In this document: positions 29,573-39,373 of the stretch, in pieces
Numbering within the stretch: position 1 is the stretch's first letter
Layout of the letters: each line of letters begins with the position of its first letter
DNA from: Nocardioides turkmenicus
Lineage (GTDB): Bacteria > Actinomycetota > Actinomycetes > Propionibacteriales > Nocardioidaceae
DNA length: 64,000 nt
Assembly: GCF_011045035.1 (NCBI RefSeq)
Contig: NZ_JAALAA010000021.1
Coordinates: forward strand, 1-64,000
Reading direction: 5' to 3'
Notes under the pieces: model-generated
Databases searched by the model: none
Told to the model about the DNA's origin: nothing
What the model saw: only the letters and a program-made list of their open reading frames with translations
Translations under genes and position numbers: made by a program

Positions 29573-30874
29573 ATGACGCTCTTCCGAGGAACCTTCCTCG
29601 ACACTCCCTCCGACCCGTTCTCCGGCGGTGAGCTCCGCACGGAGCAGGACGGCGCCCTGCTCGTACGCGACGGCGTGATCCGCGCTCGCGGCTCCTTCGC
29701 AGGCCTTCGCGGCCAACACCCCGAGGAGGAGGTCGTCGACCTCTCCGGCGGCTTCGTGCTGCCCGGATTCGTCGACACCCACGTGCACTTCCCGCAGGTA
29801 CGCGTCATCGGCGGCCTCGGCATGCCGCTGCTCGACTGGCTGGACCAGACCGCCCTCCCCGAGGAGGCCCGCCTGGCCGACCCGGCCTATGCCGCGGGCG
29901 TGGCCACCGATTTCGTACGCGGCCTGGTCGGCGCCGGCACCACCACGGCTCTGGTCTTCGGCAGCCACTTCGCGCCGGCGGTCGACACGGTCTTCGCCGA
30001 GGCCGCGCGGGTCGGGCTGCGGATCACCAGCGGCCTCGTGGTCAGCGACCGGCTCATCCGCGAGGACCTGTTCACCGACCCTGACCGGGCACGGGAGGAG
30101 TCGCTCGCGCTCGCTGCCCGCTGGCACGGCGTCGGCCGGGCCCGCTACGCGGTGACCCCGCGGTTCTCGCTGTCCTGCTCCGAGCCGCTGCTCGAGGCGT
30201 GCGCCGACGTGCTGCGTGCCGTACCGGGCGCCATGCTCACCTCCCACGTCAACGAGAACACTCGCGAGATCGCGACCGTCGAGGAGCTGTGCGGCTGCGA
30301 CTACGTGACCTCCTACGACCGCCACGGCCTCGTCGGCCCCGGCACCGTCCTGGCCCACAACGTTCACCCCACCGACGCCGAGCTCGGTCTGCTGGCCGCC
30401 CGCGGAGCCGCCGTCGCACACTGCCCGTCCAGCAACGCCGCCCTCGGCAGCGGCCTGTTCCCGCTCGCCCGCCACCGCGCCCACGGCGTACGCGTCGCGA
30501 TGGGCTCCGACGTCGGCGCCGGCACCGGGTTCTCCCTGCTCAAGGAGGGCCTGGGAGCGTACGTGGCCCAGCAGCTCCTCGGCGAGGCCGGCCACCCCCT
30601 GACCCCCACACACCTCCTCCACCTGGCCACGGTCGCCGGCGCCGAGGCACTCGGCCTGGGAGCCGCCGTCGGCGACTTCTCCCCCGGCCGCCGCTTCGAC
30701 GCCCAGTGGATCAAGCCCGCCCCGAGCACCCCGCTCGCCGTCGGCCTCGCCCACGCCGCGGATGCCGGCGACGCCCTGGCCAAGATGTTCGCCCTCGGCA
30801 CCCCCGCCGACGTACGCAGCGTCTGGATCGAAGGCGAGCTCGTCAACACGTCTGCCCCCCACCTCGTGGGCTAG
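29573..30874 (+). CDS. guaD: guanine deaminase
   Basis: A 433-residue amidohydrolase converting guanine to xanthine. Metal site HVHFPQ in FVDTHVHFPQVRVIG, the substrate loop RFSLSC, His in TSHVNENTREI and LAHNVHPTD, and Asp in MGSDVGAGTGFSLL. The last motif and FPQ are typical of guanine deaminase rather than chlorohydrolases. AAGGTGA 8 bases before ATG 29573 supports this start; GTG 29561 overlaps xdhC but has no RBS. It is the last gene of permease-xdhABC-guaD. Confidence 0.93.
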   Translation: MTLFRGTFLDTPSDPFSGGELRTEQDGALLVRDGVIRARGSFAGLRGQHPEEEVVDLSGGFVLPGFVDTHVHFPQVRVIGGLGMPLLDWLDQTALPEEARLADPAYAAGVATDFVRGLVGAGTTTALVFGSHFAPAVDTVFAEAARVGLRITSGLVVSDRLIREDLFTDPDRAREESLALAARWHGVGRARYAVTPRFSLSCSEPLLEACADVLRAVPGAMLTSHVNENTREIATVEELCGCDYVTSYDRHGLVGPGTVLAHNVHPTDAELGLLAARGAAVAHCPSSNAALGSGLFPLARHRAHGVRVAMGSDVGAGTGFSLLKEGLGAYVAQQLLGEAGHPLTPTHLLHLATVAGAEALGLGAAVGDFSPGRRFDAQWIKPAPSTPLAVGLAHAADAGDALAKMFALGTPADVRSVWIEGELVNTSAPHLVG

Positions 30875-31304
30875 CCCGCCGAGGCGTCACGTACGTCGGC
30901 CGAGGCGTCACCCCGGTCAGCCGAGACGTCGCTCCCGTCGGTCGAGCGGTCAATGCGAGGCCAACTCGGCCGACGCGAGTGACGCCTCGGCAATCGAACC
31001 GGGGGCAGCCTCGTCACGACCAGCGAAGCGTCACGTACGTCAGTCGAAACGTCACCTCGGTCGGCCGAGTGGTCACCGTCGTGCCGACTCGCCCGACCGG
31101 AGTGACCTCTCGCCCGACCCAAGTGACGTCTCGGCCGACCGGAGTGACGTCTCGGCTGTCTGACCAACCCGCCGTTCTCCCAAGGTCGAGTCGGCGCACC
31201 CTGACGCGAAATCACGCCGAGTCGGCTCGTCATGACGAGCCGACTCGGCGTGATTTCGGGTGAGGACGAGCCGACTCGGCCTCCGTACGGCACCCCTCAG
31301 CCGG
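30875..31304. repeat. 430-base gene-free region with inverted 21-bp arrays and a 52-bp palindrome
   Basis: Units of the form CGAGRCGTCACSTMSGTCGGC are repeated about three times forward after 30880 with one reverse copy near 30975. A second array near 31024-31150 has three forward copies followed by three reverse-complement copies (GCCGACCGGAGTGACGTCTCG), giving potential arms of about 63 bp. Bases 31207-31258 form a perfect palindrome around GAGTCGGCTCGTCATGACGA, and a partial third copy follows at 31264. It separates the converging guaD and permease genes. No coding sequence is supported here. Confidence 0.75.
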
Positions 31305-32717
31305 TCACGACCTCTCGATGTCGTCGTCGAGCCGGTCCCCGAAGCCCTCGCGCGAGTCCTGGGAGGCGGCGAAGACCGAGGCGCCGGAGCGGTTGCCGAC
31401 GGTGATCTCGTTGAACAGCAGGTTGAGGACGACCGCGACCAGGGCGGTGGCGCTGATGCCGGAGTGCATGACGACACCGAGCCACTCCGGGAAGGCGTCC
31501 CAGAAGGTCGGCGCGGCGATCGGAAGGATGCCGACCGCGATGGCGACGGAGACGATCACCATGTTGAGGTTGTCCTCGTAGTCGACCCGGGACAGCGTGC
31601 GGATCCCGGAGGCCGCGACGGAGCCGAAGAGCACGATGCCGGCACCGCCCAGGACGGGATAGGGGATCGCGGCGACGACCGCGCCGACCACCGGCAGCAG
31701 CCCGAGCAGCAGCAGGACGAGGCCACCGGTGGCGACGACGTACCGGCTCCGGATGCCGGTCAGGGCGACCAGCCCGACGTTCTGTGCGAACGCGCTGCAC
31801 GGGAACGTTCCGAACAAGGGCGCAGCCGTCGTGGCAGCCATGTCGGCGCGGAGACCACGCGCGACACGTCGAGCGTCGACGTCGGTGTCCACGATCTCGC
31901 CGATCGCCAGGATGTCGGCGGTCGTCTCGGTCATGATCACCAGGATCACGATCGTCATCGAGACGATCGCGCCGACCTCGAAGGTCGGGCTGCCGAAGTG
32001 GAGCAGCGGCGGCAGCGCGACCAGGTCGCCGTCGCCCACGGAGGAGAAGTCCGCCTGCCCCGCGATCAGTGCGATCACGGTGCCGACGACGAGCCCGATG
32101 AGGATCGAGAGCCGCGAGATCGCACCCTGGAACACCCGGCTGATCACCAGGATGATGAGCAGCGTGAGCCCGGCGTACGCGATGTTGGCCATCGAGCCGT
32201 AGTCCGGCGCGGAGGCGTCGTTGCCCATCGCCCACCGGAACGCCACCGGCATCAGCGAGAGCCCGATGACCGTGATGATCGTGCCGGTGACGACGGCCGG
32301 GAAGAGCCGGACGAGCTGGGCGAAGAACGAGGACAGCACGAGCCCGATCAGTCCGGCGACGATGATCGCGCCGAAGACCGGGCGCAGCCCGTCCTCGCTG
32401 GCGATGGTGACCATCGTCGACACGCTGGCGAACGAGATGCCCTGCACGATCGGCAGCCGGCTGCCGAACGGCCCGAGACCGAGCGTCTGCAGCAGCGTGG
32501 CGAGTCCCGATACGAAGAGGCCTGCGGTCACCAGCAGCGCGAGGTCCGTGCCCGAGAGGCCCGCGGCACCCCCGACGATGAGCGGCGGCGCAATCACGCC
32601 GCCGTACATCGTCAGGATGTGCTGCGTGCCGTAGGCGAGGAGCTGGCCCGGCGGATGACGTTCATCCTCGGGACGGGTCGAGACCGATGCGGTTGCCTGT
32701 CTCCTACGACCTAACAT
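31305..32717 (-). CDS. NCS2 urate/xanthine permease
   Basis: A 470-residue nucleobase:cation symporter-2 without an added domain. It has about 14 hydrophobic segments, YGTQHILTMYGGVIAPPLI at about 29-47, TETTADILAIGEIV, and the signature QNVGLVALTGIRSRYV at about 314-329. AQNVG with Gln as the first residue is found in urate and xanthine carriers. It follows uricase by 9 bases, so uptake of urate is the most likely role. It is the last gene of the uraD-uraH-uricase unit. Confidence 0.88.
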   Translation of the reverse strand: MLGRRRQATASVSTRPEDERHPPGQLLAYGTQHILTMYGGVIAPPLIVGGAAGLSGTDLALLVTAGLFVSGLATLLQTLGLGPFGSRLPIVQGISFASVSTMVTIASEDGLRPVFGAIIVAGLIGLVLSSFFAQLVRLFPAVVTGTIITVIGLSLMPVAFRWAMGNDASAPDYGSMANIAYAGLTLLIILVISRVFQGAISRLSILIGLVVGTVIALIAGQADFSSVGDGDLVALPPLLHFGSPTFEVGAIVSMTIVILVIMTETTADILAIGEIVDTDVDARRVARGLRADMAATTAAPLFGTFPCSAFAQNVGLVALTGIRSRYVVATGGLVLLLLGLLPVVGAVVAAIPYPVLGGAGIVLFGSVAASGIRTLSRVDYEDNLNMVIVSVAIAVGILPIAAPTFWDAFPEWLGVVMHSGISATALVAVVLNLLFNEITVGNRSGASVFAASQDSREGFGDRLDDDIERS

Positions 32718-32726
32718 GGCCGGTCC

Positions 32727-33632
32727 TCAGCAGAATCCGGGGATGGCGTGCCAGGCGTTGCCGGCGTCAGGGGCCTCGTCGCGTACGACGGAGGCTTCGA
32801 TCAGGCCGTAGGGCCGGTCCGCGGCGTAGAAGACCTCGCCGGGGTTGTCCAGGCCGAACGGCGAGAGGTCGGAGAGGAAGTGGTGCTTGTTGGGCGCGGA
32901 GAACTTGATCTCGGCGACCTCACCGTGCTGCTCGAGCACCGAGGTGCCCATCCCGTTCAGGGTCTGCTGCAGGGCGAGGCTGTGGATCTCCGCGAACCGC
33001 TGCAGCAGCAGCGCCCGGATGGAGTCGTACGTCTTGTCCCAGTCGATCTCGGTGCCGGAATAGCGCCAGCGAGCGACCAGCGAGGTCGCCAGGATCCGGT
33101 CGGTGGTCTCCTGGAGGGTGGTGTACTCGTCCTTGAGGAAGCCGTGGAACTCCGAGCCGGTGGACTTGAGCACGACCAGGTCCTTGATGCCGGAGACGAC
33201 GTGCGCCACCCGGTCCTCACCACGCCCGTCGACATTGACAACAGTCGTCCGTACGCCGCCACCCGACCGGACGAAGGAGTGGTCGTGACCGGTGCCGTCG
33301 ACCACGATCCGGTCCCAGGCGTACTCGTCGACCTCGACCCGGGCGCCCTCGGCGGCAGGGCACGCCTCGAGGTAGCGGTCGGCGAGGGCGAGCGCGAACT
33401 CCTCGATCGAGGCGACGCCGATCTTCTTCGCGTAGGCGAAGACGGTGTTCTTCTGGGTGTCGGTGGGCAGCACGTCCTTCTGGTCGCCGCTGGTGTGCGC
33501 CTCGTCGAAGCGGCCGCGCAGCGCGGTGGAGACGTTGAGGTCCCGGATCTGGTGGCGAGGCGTGTCGCGGTAGATGCGTACGACGCGGTTCTCGGCCTTG
33601 CCGTACTGGTTGGATCCAAGGTGGATGGGCAT
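32727..33632 (-). CDS. urate oxidase (uricase)
   Basis: A 301-residue cofactor-free oxidase turning urate into 5-hydroxyisourate. Both tunnelling-fold halves are present. Signature segments: YGKAENRVVRIYRD near the N-terminus (Lys catalytic), PTDTQKNTVFAYAK at 56-69, KSTGSEFHGFLKDEYTTL and FSAPNKHHFLSDLSPFG. The length is that of a complete single-chain uricase. One base separates it from uraH, so they are co-transcribed. Confidence 0.96.
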   Translation of the reverse strand: MPIHLGSNQYGKAENRVVRIYRDTPRHQIRDLNVSTALRGRFDEAHTSGDQKDVLPTDTQKNTVFAYAKKIGVASIEEFALALADRYLEACPAAEGARVEVDEYAWDRIVVDGTGHDHSFVRSGGGVRTTVVNVDGRGEDRVAHVVSGIKDLVVLKSTGSEFHGFLKDEYTTLQETTDRILATSLVARWRYSGTEIDWDKTYDSIRALLLQRFAEIHSLALQQTLNGMGTSVLEQHGEVAEIKFSAPNKHHFLSDLSPFGLDNPGEVFYAADRPYGLIEASVVRDEAPDAGNAWHAIPGFC

Positions 33633-33633
33633 G

Positions 33634-33972
33634 TCAGCTCCCTCGGTAGGTGGAGTAGGCGAACGGGCTCAGCAGAAGTGGCACGTGGTGGTGCCGCCGA
33701 TCGGTGACCGCGAAGGTGACGAGGACCTCCGGGTAGAAGCACTCCTGACCGGTCGCCGCGTAGTAGGCGGCGGTGTCGAATCGGAGCTGGTAGGTGCCGG
33801 CAGGTGCCTGATCGGGCCCCAGGTCGGTCACCCGGCCGTCGTCGTCGGTGGTGGCGTCGGCGAGGTCGGAGATCTGGTGGGTGTCGGCGTCGATCCGGCT
33901 GAGCCGGACCGGGACGCCCGTGGCGGGACGACCGAGCGCGGTGTCGAGCACGTGGGTCGTGATGGCACTCAA
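33634..33972 (-). CDS. uraH: 5-hydroxyisourate hydrolase
   Basis: A 112-residue transthyretin-like enzyme that opens 5-hydroxyisourate to OHCU. HVLDTALGRPA at 7-17 carries the catalytic His, RHHHVPLLLSPFAYSTY follows, and the C-terminal YRGS (109-112) is the family hallmark. The start overlaps the uraD stop by 4 bp. Confidence 0.95.
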   Translation of the reverse strand: MSAITTHVLDTALGRPATGVPVRLSRIDADTHQISDLADATTDDDGRVTDLGPDQAPAGTYQLRFDTAAYYAATGQECFYPEVLVTFAVTDRRHHHVPLLLSPFAYSTYRGS

Positions 33973-34478
33973 ACCGAGACCTCCTCGGCGTCCAGGACCC
34001 GCTCGAGGCGTAGCAGCGCGATCTTGCGCAGCTCGTCGGCGACGACGGCCGCCTCCTCGTCGTGCTCGTGGCCGAGCCGCTCGCGGAGCGAGGCCAGGAC
34101 CTGGTCGGCCGAGAGGCCGGTGGCGCAGATCAGGAAGACCCGGCCGAGGCGCTGCTCGTAGGCCCGGTTGCCCTCGGCGAGGGCTTGTGCGGTGGCCGGG
34201 TCGGTGCCGACCGCGGCCTGCTCACGCCGCGACCAGGCGGCCTCGGCGTGCTCGCCCTCGGCGCGCTCCCCGATCCGCGGGTGAGCGGCCAGCGCCTGGT
34301 CGACGTCGGCGGCGGTGAACCGTCGCGCCGCCTCGTCGGCGGCGCGGACGACGTCGGCCTCGTCGGCGTAAGGGCGACCGGCGAGGACGGCGGCGACCCA
34401 GCTCGGCGCGTCGCAGCAGGCCTGCAGCGCGGGCCGGACGACATCCGCCGGTGAGGTGTTGAAGCTCTGGAGATCCAT
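33969..34478 (-). CDS. uraD: OHCU decarboxylase
   Basis: A 169-residue enzyme that decarboxylates 2-oxo-4-hydroxy-4-carboxy-5-ureidoimidazoline to (S)-allantoin. The catalytic His66 is in AAHPRIGERA and Glu86-Gln87 in SRREQAAVG; both are intact, unlike in the UraD-like domain fused to the permease at 22933. It is the first gene of the uricase unit. The insert AEGEHAEAAW is normal for actinobacterial UraD. Confidence 0.93.
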   Translation of the reverse strand: MDLQSFNTSPADVVRPALQACCDAPSWVAAVLAGRPYADEADVVRAADEAARRFTAADVDQALAAHPRIGERAEGEHAEAAWSRREQAAVGTDPATAQALAEGNRAYEQRLGRVFLICATGLSADQVLASLRERLGHEHDEEAAVVADELRKIALLRLERVLDAEEVSV

Positions 34479-34489
34479 GAACCGTTCTC

Positions 34490-34518
34490 TCTCGCTATGC
34501 GGAAACTAATTTCCGTAC
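34490..34518. promoter_or_regulatory. degenerate IclR-type operator before uraD
   Basis: TCTCGCTATGCGGAA at 34490-34504 matches 11 of 15 positions of TTCCGCATTGCGGAA. TTCCGTAC at 34511-34518 repeats the left half of the hyi site. Together they also form GCGGAA-N6-TTCCGT. The site lies 12-40 bp before the uraD start, in an unusually AT-rich spacer. Confidence 0.4.
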
Positions 34519-34578
34519 AACAACAACGATCGCATGTGTCACTCGTCACAGTCAACAGTTTGTTGAAAAGTCCGGGGG

Positions 34579-35046
34579 CTACTCCCGCTCGCGGTTCAGG
34601 TAGTTGTAGACCGTGAACCGGGTGACGCCGAGCGCGGCGGCCACGATCTCGGCGCTCTTGCGGTAGTCGAAGGCACCGCGTTCCTCGAGCAGCCGCACGG
34701 CCCGCTGCTTCCCCCGCCGGTCCAGCGTCCGCAGGTCGCCACCGAGGCTCTCGGCGACCTCGGCGAGCAGCCCGTCCAACCCACCGGCCGTACGCCGCGG
34801 AGCACCGCGTCCCTCGACGCGCACCTGGAAGGTGATCTGGTCGGCGCCGTGGTCCAGTCCGGCGGCCACCACGTCAGCAAGGGTGGCCAGGACAGCGTCA
34901 CGGTCGCCGCGAACCGACGTGCCCAGCGGGCCGAAGTCGCACTCCAGACCGGCCTCGCGGGCGGCCTCGAGGGCCGCCGTCGCGTGCTCGGGAGGCTCGC
35001 CCTCGCCTCGGAAGGGTTCGGTGGTGAACTCGGCTTCGACGCGCAT
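34579..35046 (-). CDS. YkoF/MTH1187-like sensor domain fused to a YheO-type HTH
   Basis: A 155-residue protein. Residues 1-85 (VEAEFTTEPFRGEGEPPEHA to ADQITFQVRVEG) look like the ferredoxin-like thiamine/YkoF (DUF77-type) ligand-binding fold. Residues 110-153 (RGKQRAVRLLEERGAFDYRK to LGVTRFTVYNYLNRE) match the C-terminal HTH of YheO-like regulators. Such a small-molecule sensor on a DNA-binding tail directly before uraD-uraH-uricase suggests a local regulator of urate breakdown. Ligand and operator are unknown. No such arrangement is familiar to me by name. Confidence 0.75.
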   Translation of the reverse strand: MRVEAEFTTEPFRGEGEPPEHATAALEAAREAGLECDFGPLGTSVRGDRDAVLATLADVVAAGLDHGADQITFQVRVEGRGAPRRTAGGLDGLLAEVAESLGGDLRTLDRRGKQRAVRLLEERGAFDYRKSAEIVAAALGVTRFTVYNYLNRERE

Positions 35047-35096
35047 GGCGGCAGGCTACCCAGCCTGCCGCCATGCGATCGGGATGCTCTGCCGCG

Positions 35097-36346
35097 TCAG
35101 CCGATCCGCCGACGGGCCAGCTCTGCCAGCTTGGCCTGGTCGATCCCGGCCAGCCGCTCGACCTCGTCGGCCGCAACAGCACCGCACTCGACCCCGCGCA
35201 GCACGAACGCGGCGAGCGCGGCAGCGGTGGCCGGCTCGTCCAGGTAGCTGGACGAGCCGCCGTGGACGTACGCCCGCAGCCGGGCGGAGGCGACCTCGAG
35301 CCCGTCCCGGAAGAACGCGTACGTCGCGATGTAGCGGCTGGGCAGCTGGGCCGGGTGCAGGTCCCAGCCCTGGTAGATCCCGCGCGCGAGCGAGCGACTC
35401 ACCAGTCGCGCGTGGAGCTGCCAGGCCGAACGTACGGCCGACGCGTCTCCGACCGGGAGCACGTTCGTCGAGCCGTCCGAGACGAAGACGCCGGTGCCGG
35501 CCGCGGCCACCTGCATCACGTCCTTGGCGTGGTCGGCGACCGGGTGCTCCATGCTCTGGTGGGCAGCGGCCACCCCGAGCGACGCCGAGTAGTCGTACGT
35601 CCCGTAGTGCAGACCCATGACGCGACCGTCACCGGCGGCGATCATCCGGGCGACCAGCGCGGTCCCGTCGGACCCGAGGATCGCCTGCGGCGTCTCGACC
35701 TGGATCTCGAACCGCAGGCTTCCGGCCTCGATCCCGTGGACCGCCTCGAGCGCGGACAGCGCCGTGACCATGGCAGTGACCTGCTCGACCGAGGTCACCT
35801 TGGGCAGGGTGATGACGAAACCGCCACTCAGGCCGCCCGCCTGAGCGAGCGCGTCCAGGAAGAGATCGAGCGTACGCAGCCCCCGATGCCGCGTCGGAGC
35901 CTCGAACGACTTGATCCGGATGCCGTGGAACGGCGGCGCCGAACCGTCACGGACGGTGGCCGCGAGCGCCTCGGCAGCCGCCACGACCGCAGCGTCCTCG
36001 TCGGCGTCGGGCCGGGAACCGTAGCCGTCCTCGAAGTCGATCCGCAGGTCCTCGACAGGCTCGGCGGAGAGCTTGGCGCGCACCCGGTCGTGGATCGCAT
36101 CGACCAGGTCGGGCGCCAGGTCGAACACGGACACGATCTCGGCCGCCGAGCCCCCGAACTCATCCAGCACGGCGACAGATTCGGCCGACCACTCCGCGAC
36201 CGTCTTGTCGGTGTAGCGGTCGCCCGGGACGTAGACCGTGTGCACCGGCTGGCGTACGCCACGGTCCCCCGGATAGTCAGCCGCCAGCGCCGCGTCGGCG
36301 CCGGCGAGAACCGAGTCGAGCCTCGCGGCAAGCTCCTCCAGGTGGC

Positions 36347-36350
<4 letters not shown>
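35097..36350 (-). CDS. HpcH/HpaI-CitE-like aldolase superfamily protein (DUF6986-type)
   Basis: A 417-residue protein. It has the CitE-like barrel features: HTVYVPGDRYTD at about 37-48, LRIDFEDGYGSRPDADEDA with acidic Mg ligands, FRGIRIKSFE-like FHGIRIKSFEAPT, and FEIQVETPQAILG. A C-terminal domain contains HPAQLPSRY, as in malyl-CoA lyase relatives. It overlaps malate synthase by 4 bp (ATGA), so it probably acts on the same carbon pool, cleaving or forming a malate- or ureidoglycolate-like hydroxyacid. Its exact reaction is not known to me. Confidence 0.8.
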
Positions 36351-37936
<1,586 letters not shown>

Positions 37937-37962
37937 GAGCTCCACCCTCCCAGGGCACAGAT

Positions 37963-37998
37963 TTCCTTTGAATGGATTCTTCTTTCCGCATTGCGGAT
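37963..37998. promoter_or_regulatory. predicted IclR-type operator before aceB
   Basis: TTCCGCATTGCGGAT at 37984-37998 fits TTCCG-N5-CGGAA with one terminal mismatch. A weaker TTCCTTTGAATGGAT lies at 37963-37977, so two sites are in tandem about 21 bp apart, as before hyi. They are 27-62 bp upstream of the aceB start. Confidence 0.6.
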
Positions 37999-38056
37999 AT
38001 TAATCCGGGGCGACCAGGGGCGCAACCAGCCGGATTTCCTCTACACGACGCTAGAC

Positions 38057-38071
38057 TTCCGTCATTCGGAA
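38057..38071. promoter_or_regulatory. predicted IclR-type operator before the iclR-type gene
   Basis: TTCCGTCATTCGGAA is a perfect TTCCG-N5-CGGAA inverted repeat that ends 9 bases before the ATG at 38081. Binding there would block transcription or translation start, which suggests autorepression. Confidence 0.6.
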
Positions 38072-38080
38072 GTCACCACC

Positions 38081-38866
38081 ATGAGATCGGGAGTCCAGGT
38101 GAGCGAGAACGAGAAGGCGCCGAAGGCACGCGCCGGTGCCGTGCAGTCGATCGAGCGTGCATTCGCGCTGTTGGAGACGATGGCCGACGCCGGCGGCACC
38201 ATGGGGCTCTCCCAGCTCGCCGCCGCCTCCGGCCTGCCACTGCCGACGATCCACCGTCTGGTGCGCACCCTCGTCGACCTGGGCTATCTCCGCCAGGAGG
38301 CCAACCGTCAGTACGTCCTCGGCCCCAAGCTGATCCGGCTCGGCGAGAGCTCCTCCCGCATGCTCAGCACCTGGGCCCGCCCCCACCTCGCGCGGCTCGT
38401 CGACGAGGTCGGCGAGTCGGCCAACCTGGCGATGCTCGACGGCGACCAGATCGTCTACGTCGCCCACACCGAGTCGCGCCAGTCGATGCGGATGTTCACC
38501 GAGGTCGGCCGCCGGGTCTCCCCGCACTGCACGGCCGTCGGCAAGGCGATCCTCGCCGACATGGCTCCCGACCAGGTCCGCGACATCCTGCGCCGCACCG
38601 ACATGGTCCCCTACACCTCGACCACGATCACCTCGCGCGAGGACTATCTGGACCAGCTCGAGCAGGTCCGCGACCGTCGCTACGCCATCGACGAGGGCGA
38701 GCAGGAGGCAGGCGTACGCTGCGTCGCCGTCGCCGTCCCCGACTATGCGCCACGCCTGGCGATGTCGATCAGCGGGCCGACCGGCCGGATGACCGACGAG
38801 CTCATCGAGCGCGCCGTCCCGCTGCTCACCGAGGCCGGCAAGCAGCTCGCCGCCGACCTCGCCTGA
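38081..38866 (+). CDS. IclR-family transcriptional regulator (AllR-like)
   Basis: A 261-residue regulator. The winged HTH at about 18-80 has AGAVQSIERAFALLE and LSQLAAASGLPLPTIHRL. The IclR effector domain (85-258) contains RPHLARLVDEVGESANLAML, SPHCTAVGKAILA with the pocket Cys, and YAIDEGEQEAGVRCVAV. Architecture matches AllR/IclR, which respond to glyoxylate or allantoate-type ligands. It is divergent from aceB and flanked by the TTCCG-N5-CGGAA sites, so it probably represses aceB, hyi-glxR-gcl-glxK, itself and perhaps uraD. GTG 38099 is an alternative start. Confidence 0.9.
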   Translation: MRSGVQVSENEKAPKARAGAVQSIERAFALLETMADAGGTMGLSQLAAASGLPLPTIHRLVRTLVDLGYLRQEANRQYVLGPKLIRLGESSSRMLSTWARPHLARLVDEVGESANLAMLDGDQIVYVAHTESRQSMRMFTEVGRRVSPHCTAVGKAILADMAPDQVRDILRRTDMVPYTSTTITSREDYLDQLEQVRDRRYAIDEGEQEAGVRCVAVAVPDYAPRLAMSISGPTGRMTDELIERAVPLLTEAGKQLAADLA

Positions 38867-38876
38867 GACTCGCGGG

Positions 38877-39254
38877 TCAGCCACCGCCGTACGGGACCGT
38901 GATGATCTCGAGGTTGTGGCCGTCGGGGCTCTCCCAGTAGACGCCACGGCCACCGTCGTTGTGGTTGATCCGGCCCTCCTGACGGTGGAACGGGTCGGCC
39001 CAGTAGGTGATGCCGCGCTCGGTGATCCGCCCGAAGATCTCGTCGAACTCGGTCTCGGACACCTTGAACGCATAGTGCTGCGGCCGGAAGTCGCGGTCCT
39101 CCACCACATCGAGACTGACCTGGTTGGACAGCTCGACGATCCGGAACGGGCCGTAGACCTGAGCCTCCGGCAGCCCGAGGATCTCGGTCAGATGGGTCGC
39201 CATCGCTTCCCGGTCGGAGGCGTGGACGATCGTGTGGTTCAGCTCGACGCTCAT
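38877..39254 (-). CDS. VOC-family (glyoxalase/bleomycin-resistance fold) protein
   Basis: A 125-residue protein with two beta-alpha-beta-beta-beta units. The start is VELNHTIVHASDREAMATHL and the end GGRGVYWESPDGHNLEIITV, the standard metal-binding VOC C-terminus with Glu. Possible metal ligands are His in LNHTIV, His in PQHYAFKV and Glu in HNLEI. Members are isomerases, dioxygenases or binding proteins; nothing here fixes the substrate. It converges with the iclR-type gene, 10 bases apart. Confidence 0.85.
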   Translation of the reverse strand: MSVELNHTIVHASDREAMATHLTEILGLPEAQVYGPFRIVELSNQVSLDVVEDRDFRPQHYAFKVSETEFDEIFGRITERGITYWADPFHRQEGRINHNDGGRGVYWESPDGHNLEIITVPYGGG

Positions 39255-39373
39255 CGGGATCTCCTGTCTCGCTTCCCTACGACTCTAGGTCGCCGACAGG
39301 GCGTTGCCGACCGCAATTCGTGGTACGTATTGCTGTCTACGGGTCACGTCGACCCGGGATCTCGGGAGATTCC

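Noticed and set aside
30880..31260. Possible CRISPR array
   Set aside because: The repeat units abut or invert, there are no unique equal-length spacers, and no cas gene is nearby.
30199..31263. Open frame through the repeat region with a heptapeptide-like VTSRPTG repeat
   Set aside because: It starts inside guaD in a shadow frame and has no RBS. The 21-bp repeat length keeps any frame open, and the inverted copies and compensatory changes point to DNA or RNA structure, not protein.
34490..34518. Perfect IclR operator before uraD
   Set aside because: The match is only 11 of 15, so it is listed as degenerate with low confidence.
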